DNA of 64,000 nt from contig NZ_CP056122.1 of the NCBI RefSeq assembly GCF_018219455.1, positions 1,302,001-1,366,000 on the forward strand. Direction: 5' to 3'. The notes below the pieces were generated by a model that was not told the DNA's origin, made no database searches, and worked only from the letters and a program-made list of their open reading frames with translations. Below are positions 9,773 to 18,200 of the stretch, piece by piece; position 1 is the first letter of the stretch, and every line of letters starts with the position of its first letter. The DNA is from Moritella sp. 5 (GTDB lineage: Bacteria; Pseudomonadota; Gammaproteobacteria; Enterobacterales; Moritellaceae). The translations under genes were made by a program, and so were the position numbers.

Positions 9773-9788
9773 TGAGATCTACCTCACA
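9773..9788. promoter_or_regulatory. Candidate CRP site between gnd and gntR
   Basis: TGAGATCTACCTCACA fits the TGTGA-N6-TCACA pattern with one mismatch in the arms; over the 22-bp E. coli consensus I count 16 matches. It lies about 195 bp from gnd and 190 bp from gntR in a 400-bp divergent promoter region. That region also has a hairpin, ATGCCTT with AAGGCAT, at 9624-9644 in the gnd leader. Catabolite control of gluconate use is plausible. Confidence 0.4.
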
Positions 9789-9978
9789 TAATCATTGTTA
9801 GTTTGAATTTAAGCCTGTGCCTTTCCTGTTCAGTTATACAATTTAGCTAAAATTATTTACAGTTATGTTAAAAGTTATACAGATTTTCTGGTTTAAAGTT
9901 AATAGGAAACTTTACTTACCCCTAATTATATATAGGTGTAATATAGGTAAGTATTTTATAAATAAGGATATTAGGTGT

Positions 9979-10992
9979 ATGAGTTCCAACAGTCGTAAGT
10001 CTGGTCGCGTGACCTTACAAGATGTTGCTAATAAAGTTGGTGTTACAAAAATTACTGTTTCAAGAGCGATCCGTACACCCGAGAAAGTGTCTGAATCATT
10101 ACGCTTGACTATTCACAAAGCCATTGAACAAATGGGGTATGTGCCAAATCGTGCAGCTAGCATGTTAAGCACTAAGCAAAGTAAAACCATTGTATTGATT
10201 GTCCCTTCCTTATCTAACGGTGTATTTTCTGATGTAGTACGCGGTATTAATGATGTGATGCTAAATGAAGGCTTTCAGATCTTACTGGGTCACTCTGGCT
10301 ATTCTCTATTAGAAGAAGAGCGTTTAATCGAAACCTATTTACAGTTTGGTATCGATGGCATCATTATTTCTGGTACGCATCACACTGAACGAAGTAATCG
10401 TTTATTACGTAAATCAAACTTACCGGTTGTTGAGATCATGGAATGCAATGATAACGCGATCGATATGTCAGTGGGTTTAGATCATGCTCTAGCGGGTTAC
10501 AAGATCACCGAACATCTAATCGATAAAGGTTATAAAAATATCGGCTTTGCCGGTGCGCGAATGGATTTACGTGCACAGTTACGTTTAGATGGTTGGCGTA
10601 AAGCAATTTGGGAAACAGAATTGAGCGATGAGCGTGTAGTGACTAGTACCTATGCTTCGACTTACCAAATGGGTGCTGATATGTTGACTGAGTTATTAGG
10701 TGAATGGCCTGATACTGACTGCATCTTCTTCTGTAATGACGATTTGGCTGCTGGGGCACTATTTGAGTGTCAACGTCGTAATCTAAAAGTACCGAAAGAT
10801 ATTGCTTTAGTTGGTTTTAACGATCTTGATATTTGCTCTGCGACAAATCCAAAGTTAACGTCGGTATCTATCCCTCGTTTTGATATAGGTGAGCAAGCGG
10901 CTAAATTGTTACTTAAAAAAATCAATGATGAACCGATTGAAAATAAGCATTTAGATCTCGGTTTTATTATTTCTGAGCGTGCTAGCACCTAA
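9979..10992 (+). CDS. gntR: LacI-family gluconate repressor GntR
   Basis: This is a 337-residue LacI-family regulator. The helix-turn-helix is at about residues 11-33 (VTLQDVANKVGVTKITVSRA), and the hinge and periplasmic-binding-protein-like domain follow. GntR in E. coli represses gluconate genes and is released by gluconate. I chose the ATG at 9979, which has AAGGA 10 bases upstream. The frame is open further, to 9865, but the added 38 residues are not family-like. The gene lies just before gntK, and GntR-like palindromes lie before gntK and before the TRAP genes. Confidence 0.9.
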   Translation: MSSNSRKSGRVTLQDVANKVGVTKITVSRAIRTPEKVSESLRLTIHKAIEQMGYVPNRAASMLSTKQSKTIVLIVPSLSNGVFSDVVRGINDVMLNEGFQILLGHSGYSLLEEERLIETYLQFGIDGIIISGTHHTERSNRLLRKSNLPVVEIMECNDNAIDMSVGLDHALAGYKITEHLIDKGYKNIGFAGARMDLRAQLRLDGWRKAIWETELSDERVVTSTYASTYQMGADMLTELLGEWPDTDCIFFCNDDLAAGALFECQRRNLKVPKDIALVGFNDLDICSATNPKLTSVSIPRFDIGEQAAKLLLKKINDEPIENKHLDLGFIISERAST

Positions 10993-11021
10993 GTCACACT
11001 GATAATGCTTGTGTTTTATTG

Positions 11022-11035
11022 TGTTAACGGTAACA
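11022..11035. promoter_or_regulatory. GntR-like operator before gntK
   Basis: TGTTAACGGTAACA is a near-perfect palindrome that resembles the TGTTACCGGTAACA operator of LacI-type GntR proteins. It lies about 42 bp upstream of the gntK start. Confidence 0.65.
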
Positions 11036-11076
11036 TTGCGTTAGTTGATTTAGAGTGATGTTAAGAAGTAAAGAAT

Positions 11077-11589
11077 ATGATAGGCAGAAGTATTATAATC
11101 ATGGGCGTTTCTGGTAGCGGAAAATCTACGATAGGATTAAAAATTGCACAGCAGCTCGGTGCTAAATTTATTGATGGTGATGACCTACATCCGAAAGCGA
11201 ATATTCTAAAAATGGCTGCAGGCCAACCGTTAAATGATGCAGACCGTACGCCTTGGTTAGAACGTGTTCGTGATGCATGTTTTAGCATTGAAAAAAAGAA
11301 TGAAACAGGCGTTATCGTTTGTTCTGCATTACGTAAAGATTATAGAGATCAAATTCGAGATGGTAATAAATCCGTAATTTTTATCTACTTAGATGGTAGT
11401 TTTGATTTAATTTTAGCACGTATGAAAGAGCGAGCAGGGCACTTCTTTAGTGGCGATGACATGTTAAAAAGTCAGTTTAATACTTTGGAGTTACCACTTA
11501 AGGATGAAAAAGACGTACTTTCTGTTCCTATTGATGGTACAATTGACGACATCGTAAGCCTCAGTATTACTGCTTTAACGCGCAACTAG
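11077..11589 (+). CDS. gntK: Gluconokinase
   Basis: GntK phosphorylates gluconate to 6-phosphogluconate with ATP. The 170-residue protein has the P-loop GVSGSGKST at residues 10-18, the family-conserved DGDDLHP and DRTPWLERV stretches, and the lid region. It sits between gntR and the TRAP transporter genes, and its product feeds Gnd, encoded on the other side. A GntR-like operator precedes it and a strong terminator follows at 11658, so it is probably its own unit. Confidence 0.96.
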   Translation: MIGRSIIIMGVSGSGKSTIGLKIAQQLGAKFIDGDDLHPKANILKMAAGQPLNDADRTPWLERVRDACFSIEKKNETGVIVCSALRKDYRDQIRDGNKSVIFIYLDGSFDLILARMKERAGHFFSGDDMLKSQFNTLELPLKDEKDVLSVPIDGTIDDIVSLSITALTRN

Positions 11590-11657
11590 TATTACGATGT
11601 TGGATTGATATTCTACAGGATTTATAAAATATCAGCATATCCATAAACCATAATAAT

Positions 11658-11692
11658 GGTCATATTTTAATCAAAATATGACCGTTTTTTTT
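11658..11692 (+). terminator. gntK terminator
   Basis: GGTCATATTTT and AAAATATGACC pair around a 4-nt loop, followed by G and a run of eight T. It lies about 70 bp beyond the gntK stop and separates gntK from the TRAP operon. Confidence 0.9.
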
Positions 11693-11840
11693 ATCTCGAC
11701 TTTATATTTCAAATGGAAATTAAAAGTTGATTATATGTAACAATAGTGACTTAAAAGTTGAAATTATCCGGTGATTTTATATAAAAATGTGATGTTAACC
11801 CTAGAGTTTAGCTGTTTGTAATAGTAAGATTACCCCAACA

Positions 11841-11852
11841 GTTACCGGTAAC
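11841..11852. promoter_or_regulatory. GntR-like operator of the TRAP operon
   Basis: GTTACCGGTAAC is a perfect 12-bp palindrome, extendable to near-symmetric flanks, 54 bp upstream of dctP. It matches the GntR half-site seen before gntK. It lies in a 316-bp gene-free stretch (11590-11905) that also has the gntK terminator and a lone CRP-like half-site, TGTGATGTTAA, near 11789. Confidence 0.7.
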
Positions 11853-11905
11853 ACGGTTGGGTAACATCATTATCGGGTTTGTCAGAAACAAGGATACCGC
11901 TACTA

Positions 11906-12922
11906 ATGAAAACCATTTCTAAAACAATTATTGCAGCATCAGTTGCAACTATGATGAGTGCATCTGCATTCGCTGCTGAATTTAACTTCAAATTTCAATC
12001 ATCTGATCCATCGGGTGAGAAAAACTTCCAAGTGCAACAAGCATGGGCTGACCAATTAGAAAAAGATTCTAACGGTCGTATCGATGTGACTATGTTACCA
12101 GTAGGTGCTGTAATTAAGCATACAGAAACACTTGATGGTATTAAGTTTGGTGTTTTACAAGGTCACATAACAGCAACAAGCTTCTTTTCTGGTAAGGATC
12201 CTGCATTTGGTTTAATGGGTAACACCGTTGGTGCTTGGTCTGATCCAATACAACTGTTAGATTACATGTATAACGGCGGCGGTAACGAGCTAATGCGTGA
12301 AATCTACAAACCTTATGGTATTTACTATATTGGCGCATCAGCAACAGGTCTTGAAGCGTTTGTTTCTAAAGTACCACTTAACGGTGTTGCAGATCTTAAA
12401 GGGCTTAAATTACGTGCACCAGAAGGTCTAGTACAACAAGTATTCGCAGCAGCAGGCGCTTCACCAGTTAATTTACCGGGTTCAGAAGTATTTACAGGTC
12501 TAAGTAAGGGCGTTATTGATGCCGCTGATTACACTGTATTCTCAACGAATCATAAAGCGGGTCTAAATGATATCGCACCACATCCGGTATATCCTGGTTT
12601 CCATTCTCTACCTGCAATTGAAGTTTCAATCAGTGCAAAATCGTGGAACAAACTACCAGCTGATCTACAAAAAGTAATGCAAGATTCAGTTAAAACATTT
12701 GCTTACACTATGGTTGATACACTGAAAAAAGCAGATGCGGAAGCGGTTGCAGACGCAATGAAAAATCCAAACATCACCATACATGACTGGCCTGCAGAAG
12801 AACGTAAAAAATTCCGAACTATTGCGCGCAGCCAATGGGAAATTTACGCAAAACGTTCTCCAAACGCACAAAAAGTATATGACTCTATAACGACATACTT
12901 AAAAGCGAAAAACTTACTGTAA
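11906..12922 (+). CDS. dctP: TRAP transporter substrate-binding protein (DctP family), probably gluconate
   Basis: This is a periplasmic solute-binding protein of a tripartite ATP-independent transporter. The start is taken at the ATG at 11906, preceded by AAGGA. That gives a 338-residue precursor with a clear signal peptide, MKTISKTIIAASVATMM then SASAFAA, cut near residue 24. A longer frame from a TTG at 11879 only adds polar residues before the signal. Typical DctP features are RIDVTMLPVGAV, the helix-strand LKGLKLRAPEG with the carboxylate-binding arginine, and the N-terminal strand FNFKFQSSDP. The GntR-like operator upstream and the adjacent gntK and gnd suggest gluconate or a similar sugar acid as substrate. 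That is inference. Confidence 0.92.
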   Translation: MKTISKTIIAASVATMMSASAFAAEFNFKFQSSDPSGEKNFQVQQAWADQLEKDSNGRIDVTMLPVGAVIKHTETLDGIKFGVLQGHITATSFFSGKDPAFGLMGNTVGAWSDPIQLLDYMYNGGGNELMREIYKPYGIYYIGASATGLEAFVSKVPLNGVADLKGLKLRAPEGLVQQVFAAAGASPVNLPGSEVFTGLSKGVIDAADYTVFSTNHKAGLNDIAPHPVYPGFHSLPAIEVSISAKSWNKLPADLQKVMQDSVKTFAYTMVDTLKKADAEAVADAMKNPNITIHDWPAEERKKFRTIARSQWEIYAKRSPNAQKVYDSITTYLKAKNLL

Positions 12923-12943
12923 TTCAAGTAAGCGATATATATG

Positions 12944-12967
12944 AAGGCTGCTTCGCAGCCTTTTTTC
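12944..12967 (+). terminator. Hairpin with T run between dctP and dctQ
   Basis: AAGGCTGC and GCAGCCTT enclose a 3-nt loop, followed by T residues, 22 bp after the dctP stop. Such intra-operon attenuators or 3'-stabilisers let the binding protein be made in excess over the membrane subunits. Confidence 0.8.
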
Positions 12968-12977
12968 CACTTAGAAG

Positions 12978-13523
12978 ATGAAAAAATCGATGAGTAATCC
13001 AGAAGAACTCCAACCAAAAAATCGCCTCGACTCAGGCATTATATGGACAGGTAATGTATTAAGTATCTTGTTTCTGTTTACGGTATTAATATCGTTTTAT
13101 GAAGTACTTATGCGCTACGTATTCAATGCGCCAACAATTTGGGTTCATGAAACCGCTTCCTTCGTTGGTGGGTCATTATTTGTGATCGGTGGTGCTTATG
13201 GATTAGCAGCAGATAAACACGTACGCGTTGTGCTTATTTATGATCATGTATCGGAGCGTGTAAAGCAGTACTTGAATGTATTCCACCATATTATGGGTTT
13301 GTTGTTTACGGTATTACTTTCTTATGCCGCTTATACCATGGTGGAAGGCGCCTGGTATGCACCTTGGGGTGAGATGCGTTTAGAGACATCTGGTTCAGCT
13401 TGGAATCCTGTATTTCCTGCGCTACTTAAAGCGCTAATTTTTGGTACTTTGTGCTTAATGTCAGTTCAATTTGTGTTGCACCTCATTCAAGAAGTCCACG
13501 GTTTAATTAAGAAGAAAAAATAA
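12978..13523 (+). CDS. dctQ: TRAP transporter small membrane subunit (DctQ family)
   Basis: This is a 181-residue protein with four predicted membrane helices, at about 24-44, 60-80, 98-120 and 148-168. The DctQ-typical FYEVLMRYVFNAPTIWVHE motif follows helix 1. It pairs with the large subunit, whose ATG lies 1 bp past this stop. It forms the membrane part of a sodium- or proton-driven importer with DctM. Confidence 0.93.
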   Translation: MKKSMSNPEELQPKNRLDSGIIWTGNVLSILFLFTVLISFYEVLMRYVFNAPTIWVHETASFVGGSLFVIGGAYGLAADKHVRVVLIYDHVSERVKQYLNVFHHIMGLLFTVLLSYAAYTMVEGAWYAPWGEMRLETSGSAWNPVFPALLKALIFGTLCLMSVQFVLHLIQEVHGLIKKKK

Positions 13524-13524
13524 T

Positions 13525-14847
13525 ATGTTTGATCTTTCATCTATTGGTATTGGTTACGGCAGTTTATTAATGCTGGTGCTTATGATTGGCCTGTTGTTAA
13601 CTGGTATGCAGTTAGCATTTGTTACTGGTTTAGTTGCGGTTATATTTACATTCGGTTGGTTTGGGCCTGAGGTCTTACCGCTAATCACCAGTCGAATTTA
13701 TAGTTTTGTTAGTGGGTACGTATTTTTAGCCGTGCCTATGTTTGTATTGATGGCCGCCTTGCTTGATCGTTCTGGTATTGCGCGTGATTTGTTCGATGCA
13801 ATGAAAAAAGTGGGTCGTAACGTCCGTGGTGGTGTTGCGGTTCAAACGCTATTAGTAGCGGTATTACTGGCGTCAATGTCGGGTGTGATTGGTGGTGAAA
13901 CAGTACTACTTGGTATTCTTGCATTACCACAAATGCTACGCCTTGGTTATGATCGTAAATTAGCGATCGGTACAACCTGTGCCGGTGGTGCGCTGGGTAC
14001 TATGTTACCACCAAGTATCGTATTGATTATTTATGGTCTAACGGCCAGTGTATCAATTGGCGATCTGTTTAAAGCGTCATTCTTACCCGCCGCGATATTA
14101 GCGTTACTGTATATTTTGTATGTATTAATTCGTTGTCACTTAAACCCGTCATTAGCACCATTACCGACGGCCGAAGAATTAGCAGAAGATGCAGCGAAAG
14201 ATATTAACTTTAAAAAAGCATTATTATTTCCAATGCTATCTGTTGGTGTTGTTCTGGGTAGTATCTACAGTGGTATCGCGTCAATCACTGAAGCATCAGC
14301 ATTAGGTGTTGTCGGTATTGCAATCAGTGCGGCTATCCGAGGTGAACTTAACTGGAACATGTTAAAAGAGAGCTCGATTGCGACTTTACGAACTTGCGGC
14401 ATGATCATCTGGATCGGTATTGGTGCGAGTGCATTAGTTGGTGTTTACAATTTAATGGGCGGTATTGATTTTGTAAGTGACGGTATTCTGGCGATGAGTG
14501 GTGGTAGCCCAATGGGTACTATTCTTATCATGATGGCAGTGTTGTTTGTATTAGGCATGTTCCTTGACTGGGTTGGTGTTGCATTATTAACTATGCCAAT
14601 TTTTGTTCCGATAGTGGTTGGGCTAGGTTTTGATCCTATTTGGTTTGGTGTAGTGTTCTGTATGAATATGCAGGTATCATTTTTGTCACCACCATTTGGT
14701 CCTGCTGCTTTCTACCTTAAATCGGTAGCACCCAAAGACATCAGCTTAGGTGAAATCTTCAGTGCACTTGTACCGTTTATCTGTTTACAAGTTGTTGCAC
14801 TAGCACTATTAATCATTTTCCCTGATTTGGCTTTATGGTGGAGGTAG
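13525..14847 (+). CDS. dctM: TRAP transporter large permease (DctM family)
   Basis: This is a 440-residue polytopic protein of the ion transporter superfamily, with about 12 hydrophobic segments. DctM landmarks are VPMFVLMAALLDRSGIARDL, the glycine-rich SGVIGGETVLLG, GALGTMLPPSIVLIIYG and the C-terminal PPFGPAAFYLKSVAP. It is the channel-forming subunit of the TRAP importer. A strong terminator ends the operon at 14875-14912. Confidence 0.95.
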   Translation: MFDLSSIGIGYGSLLMLVLMIGLLLTGMQLAFVTGLVAVIFTFGWFGPEVLPLITSRIYSFVSGYVFLAVPMFVLMAALLDRSGIARDLFDAMKKVGRNVRGGVAVQTLLVAVLLASMSGVIGGETVLLGILALPQMLRLGYDRKLAIGTTCAGGALGTMLPPSIVLIIYGLTASVSIGDLFKASFLPAAILALLYILYVLIRCHLNPSLAPLPTAEELAEDAAKDINFKKALLFPMLSVGVVLGSIYSGIASITEASALGVVGIAISAAIRGELNWNMLKESSIATLRTCGMIIWIGIGASALVGVYNLMGGIDFVSDGILAMSGGSPMGTILIMMAVLFVLGMFLDWVGVALLTMPIFVPIVVGLGFDPIWFGVVFCMNMQVSFLSPPFGPAAFYLKSVAPKDISLGEIFSALVPFICLQVVALALLIIFPDLALWWR

Positions 14848-14874
14848 CCTCTCTGTATAAAGCATAAAATAAGT

Positions 14875-14912
14875 AAAAAAGCCCGATGTTAGCAATAACA
14901 TCGGGCTTTTTT
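14875..14912 (+). terminator. TRAP operon terminator
   Basis: A run of A, then GCCCGATGTTA with TAACATCGGGC around a 4-nt loop, then six T. The stem is 17 bp including the A/T flanks. It also insulates the adhesin promoter region from read-through. Confidence 0.95.
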
Positions 14913-15049
14913 ACAAATAAATTACTTGTTTCTTGTACCCTTTCTTTATTTCTCTATCTAGCCTTAACGTAGAATGTTCAATATTTATCCATTAAGTCGT
15001 ATTTAAATATGTTATTTAAATGTGCAATATGTATCCATATGTCAGGTAA

Positions 15050-15137
15050 TGTAAGCAAATGTAATTGCAGTGTATAAAATGTAAGCTGTTTTGGGGCTTA
15101 AACCTTCATTGTGTAACGCATTGTAACTTACTGTAAC
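15050..15137 (+). promoter_or_regulatory. Helically phased TGTAA repeats upstream of the giant adhesin
   Basis: TGTAAG, TGTAAT and TGTAAG occur at 15050, 15060 and 15080. TGTAAC occurs at 15112, 15122 and 15132, exactly 10 bp apart. All are on the same strand and in one helical phase within each group, in the 404-bp gene-free region before the adhesin. The last repeat ends 114 bp before the start codon. Tandem half-sites at one-turn spacing are typical of OmpR/PhoB-type response regulators, and GTAAC fits the OmpR GNNAC core. No consensus sigma-70 promoter could be placed with confidence. Confidence 0.45.
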
Positions 15138-15251
15138 AAAGCGCCAAGATTTCCCAGTCTAATTATATTAATCGCCTGACAATAACGCATGAAATAATCG
15201 TGCTATGTAGAACTGCTCCTGAATAATGGAAAATAACGGAAGGCTTTAGCT

Positions 15252-18200
15252 ATGATTACATTTGTCACCCCACAGCATGCGCAGGTAATTAGTGTTACCG
15301 GTAAGGCAACTTTTAGGTTGGAACTAAATGAGGAGTTGTTAGCTGATGGGCGTACTATACCAGCGGGAGGTGCAATTGACATAACTCCTGGAGCCGAGAT
15401 TGTTTTGCAATATGCAGATGGTTCGACTGCTATTATTAATGAACATTATTCAGAGGCTAAGGTTTTTGCATCTGATGACTTGGATGACTTGGCAAACAAA
15501 CAAATAGATGATGAAACATTAGAAGAAATTGAGGCAATTCAAGCACTCATTAAATCGGATGCTGAATTCATTGACCCTGTTAGTACTGCTGCAGGTAATG
15601 TAAGTGATGGAGGCCGTTCTTCTGCGGTATCTTTAGAGCGGAGTGCGTCGGAAACATTAGCTGATGTGGAATTTAATACCACGGCATTTTTTAGTGTGAA
15701 TGGGAGTGACTTTGAAAGCGATGATTCCAGTGATGAAGGGGTTTCAGCTAATCAACTTCCTGCATTAACGGTAACATTAGGTAACGATACCGCGGTGAAT
15801 GATCTAATCACCAGTGATGGAGATCTCGTTATTGGTGGTAAGCTAGATGGTGCTACGATTGAATATAGTATTAATGGTATAGATTGGAGTAATACCTTTG
15901 TTCCAATTGAAGGCGATAATACGGTTTATGTTCGACAGGTTGATGGGTTTGGAGGAGTCTCTCTAACGACGTCCTTATCATTTGAACTCGATACACAAAT
16001 AGCAGCGCCAATAGTCGAATTAGCAAACGATACGGCTAACGGTAGTGACTTAATTTCAAGTGACGGCACTCTTAATGTTTCTAGTATTGAAGCTGGAGCA
16101 GTAGTTGAATATAGCGTTGACGGTGGTACAACTTGGACCAACAGCTTTAGCCCAGTTGAAGGTGTTAATACAGTTGCAGTTCGTCAGACTGATGTCGCGG
16201 GTAATGTCTCTAATAGCAGCGAGTTAACCTTTACGTTAGACACTCAGATCAGCCCGCCTATAGTTAGATTAACTAACGATACCGCTAACGGTAGTGATTT
16301 AATTTCAAGTGATGGCATATTAGATGTGTCAGGCATTGAAAGTGGTGCAACGGTTGAATACAGCGTTGATGGAGGTTCTACTTGGACGAACAGCTTTAGT
16401 CCAGCTGAAGGCAGCAATACAGTTGCAGTACGTCAGACTGATGTGGCGGGTAATGAGTCAGCAAGCACAACATTATCGTTTGTCCTCGATACTCAAATCG
16501 CAGCACCGACAGTTGCACTAAACAATGACACTGCGAACGGCAGTGATTTAATCTCAAGTGATGGCACGTTAAATGTGACCGGAATTGAAACCAATGCAAC
16601 GGTTGAATACAGCGTTGACGGCGGTTCGGCTTGGACGAACAGTTTTAGCCCGGTTGAAGGTGTTAATACAGTTTCAGTTCGTCAAACTGACGTGGCGGGT
16701 AATGTCTCTAATAGCAGTGACTTAACCTTCACGTTAGACACCATCTCGCCTGATATTCCTACCGTTATAACTCAAATTACAAATGATGCAACACCTATAA
16801 TAACAGGTTCTGCGACTATTATTGCTGGTGAATCGTTAAATATTACCGTCAATGGTGCGACATACAATAATGTGACGGTTGATAGTAGTGGAAACTGGAG
16901 CGTTGATACGGGGTCAGCAGTTGTTGATACAGGCGTATTAGGTTCATTCGTTGATGGTCAAAGTTACGATGTGACGGCGATAACTACGGATCAAGCGGGT
17001 AATAATACGGCTGATATTACGTCAGGTGAAGTGATCATTGATACAAGTATCGCAGCAAACACAATTACGATTGCGGCTATCACTGACGATACTGGTGTAG
17101 CGGGTGATTTCAAAACGTCTGATACTAACCTCAGCGTAAACGGTAGCTTAGACAACGCGCTACAAGCAGACGAAACGCTGCAGATCAGCACAGATAATGG
17201 CACAACCTGGGTTGATGTGAGCAGTGTCTCTGGCACTACTTGGAGCCATGATGATACTGCGACAACGCATGCAGCAGATTTCGATTACGATATGCGCATC
17301 GTTGATAACGCGGATAATGTTGGTGCGACGGCTGAGCAAACAGTGCAAATTGATACGTCTGTATCAGCAAACACAATTACGATCGCGGCTATCACTGACG
17401 ATACTGGCGTAGCGGGTGATTTCAAAACGTCAGACACTAATTTGAGCGTAAACGGTAGCTTAGACAATGCGCTACAAGCCGATGAAATCTTACAGATCAG
17501 CACTGATAATGGCACAACCTGGGTTGACGTGAGCAGTGTCTCTGGCACCACGTGGAGCCATGACGATACCGCGAATACGCATAACGCAGATTTCGATTAT
17601 GATATGCGCATCGTTGATAACGCGGATAATGTTGGTGCGACGGCTGAACAAACTGTGGTTATCGATACCTCGGTGGCAACTAATACGATCACCATCTCAG
17701 CCATCACTGACGATACGGGTGTGGCGGGTGATTTCAAAACGTCTGATACTAACCTCAGCGTAAACGGTAGCTTAGACAACGCGCTACAAGCAGACGAAAC
17801 GCTGCAGATCAGTACTGATAATGGCACAACTTGGGTTGATGTGAGCAGTGTATCTGGCACTACTTGGAGCCATGACGATACCGCTAATACGCATAACGCA
17901 GATTTCGATTACGACATGCGCATCGTTGATAATGCCGATAATGTTGGTGCGACGGCTGAACAAACAGTGCAAATTGATACGTCTGTATCAGCAAACACAA
18001 TTACGATCGTGGCTATCACTGACGATACTGGTGTGGCGGGTGATTTCAAAACGTCTGATACTAATCTCAGCGTGAACGGTTCACTAAATACAGCATTACA
18101 AGCGGATGAAACGCTGCAGATCAGTACTGATAATGGCACAACTTGGGTTGATGTGAGCAGTGTTGCTGGCACTACTTGGAGCCATGACGATACTGCGACA

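Noticed and set aside
9865..9978. 38-codon N-terminal extension of gntR
   Set aside because: It would place a non-family hydrophobic tail before the helix-turn-helix; the ATG at 9979 has a good ribosome binding site.
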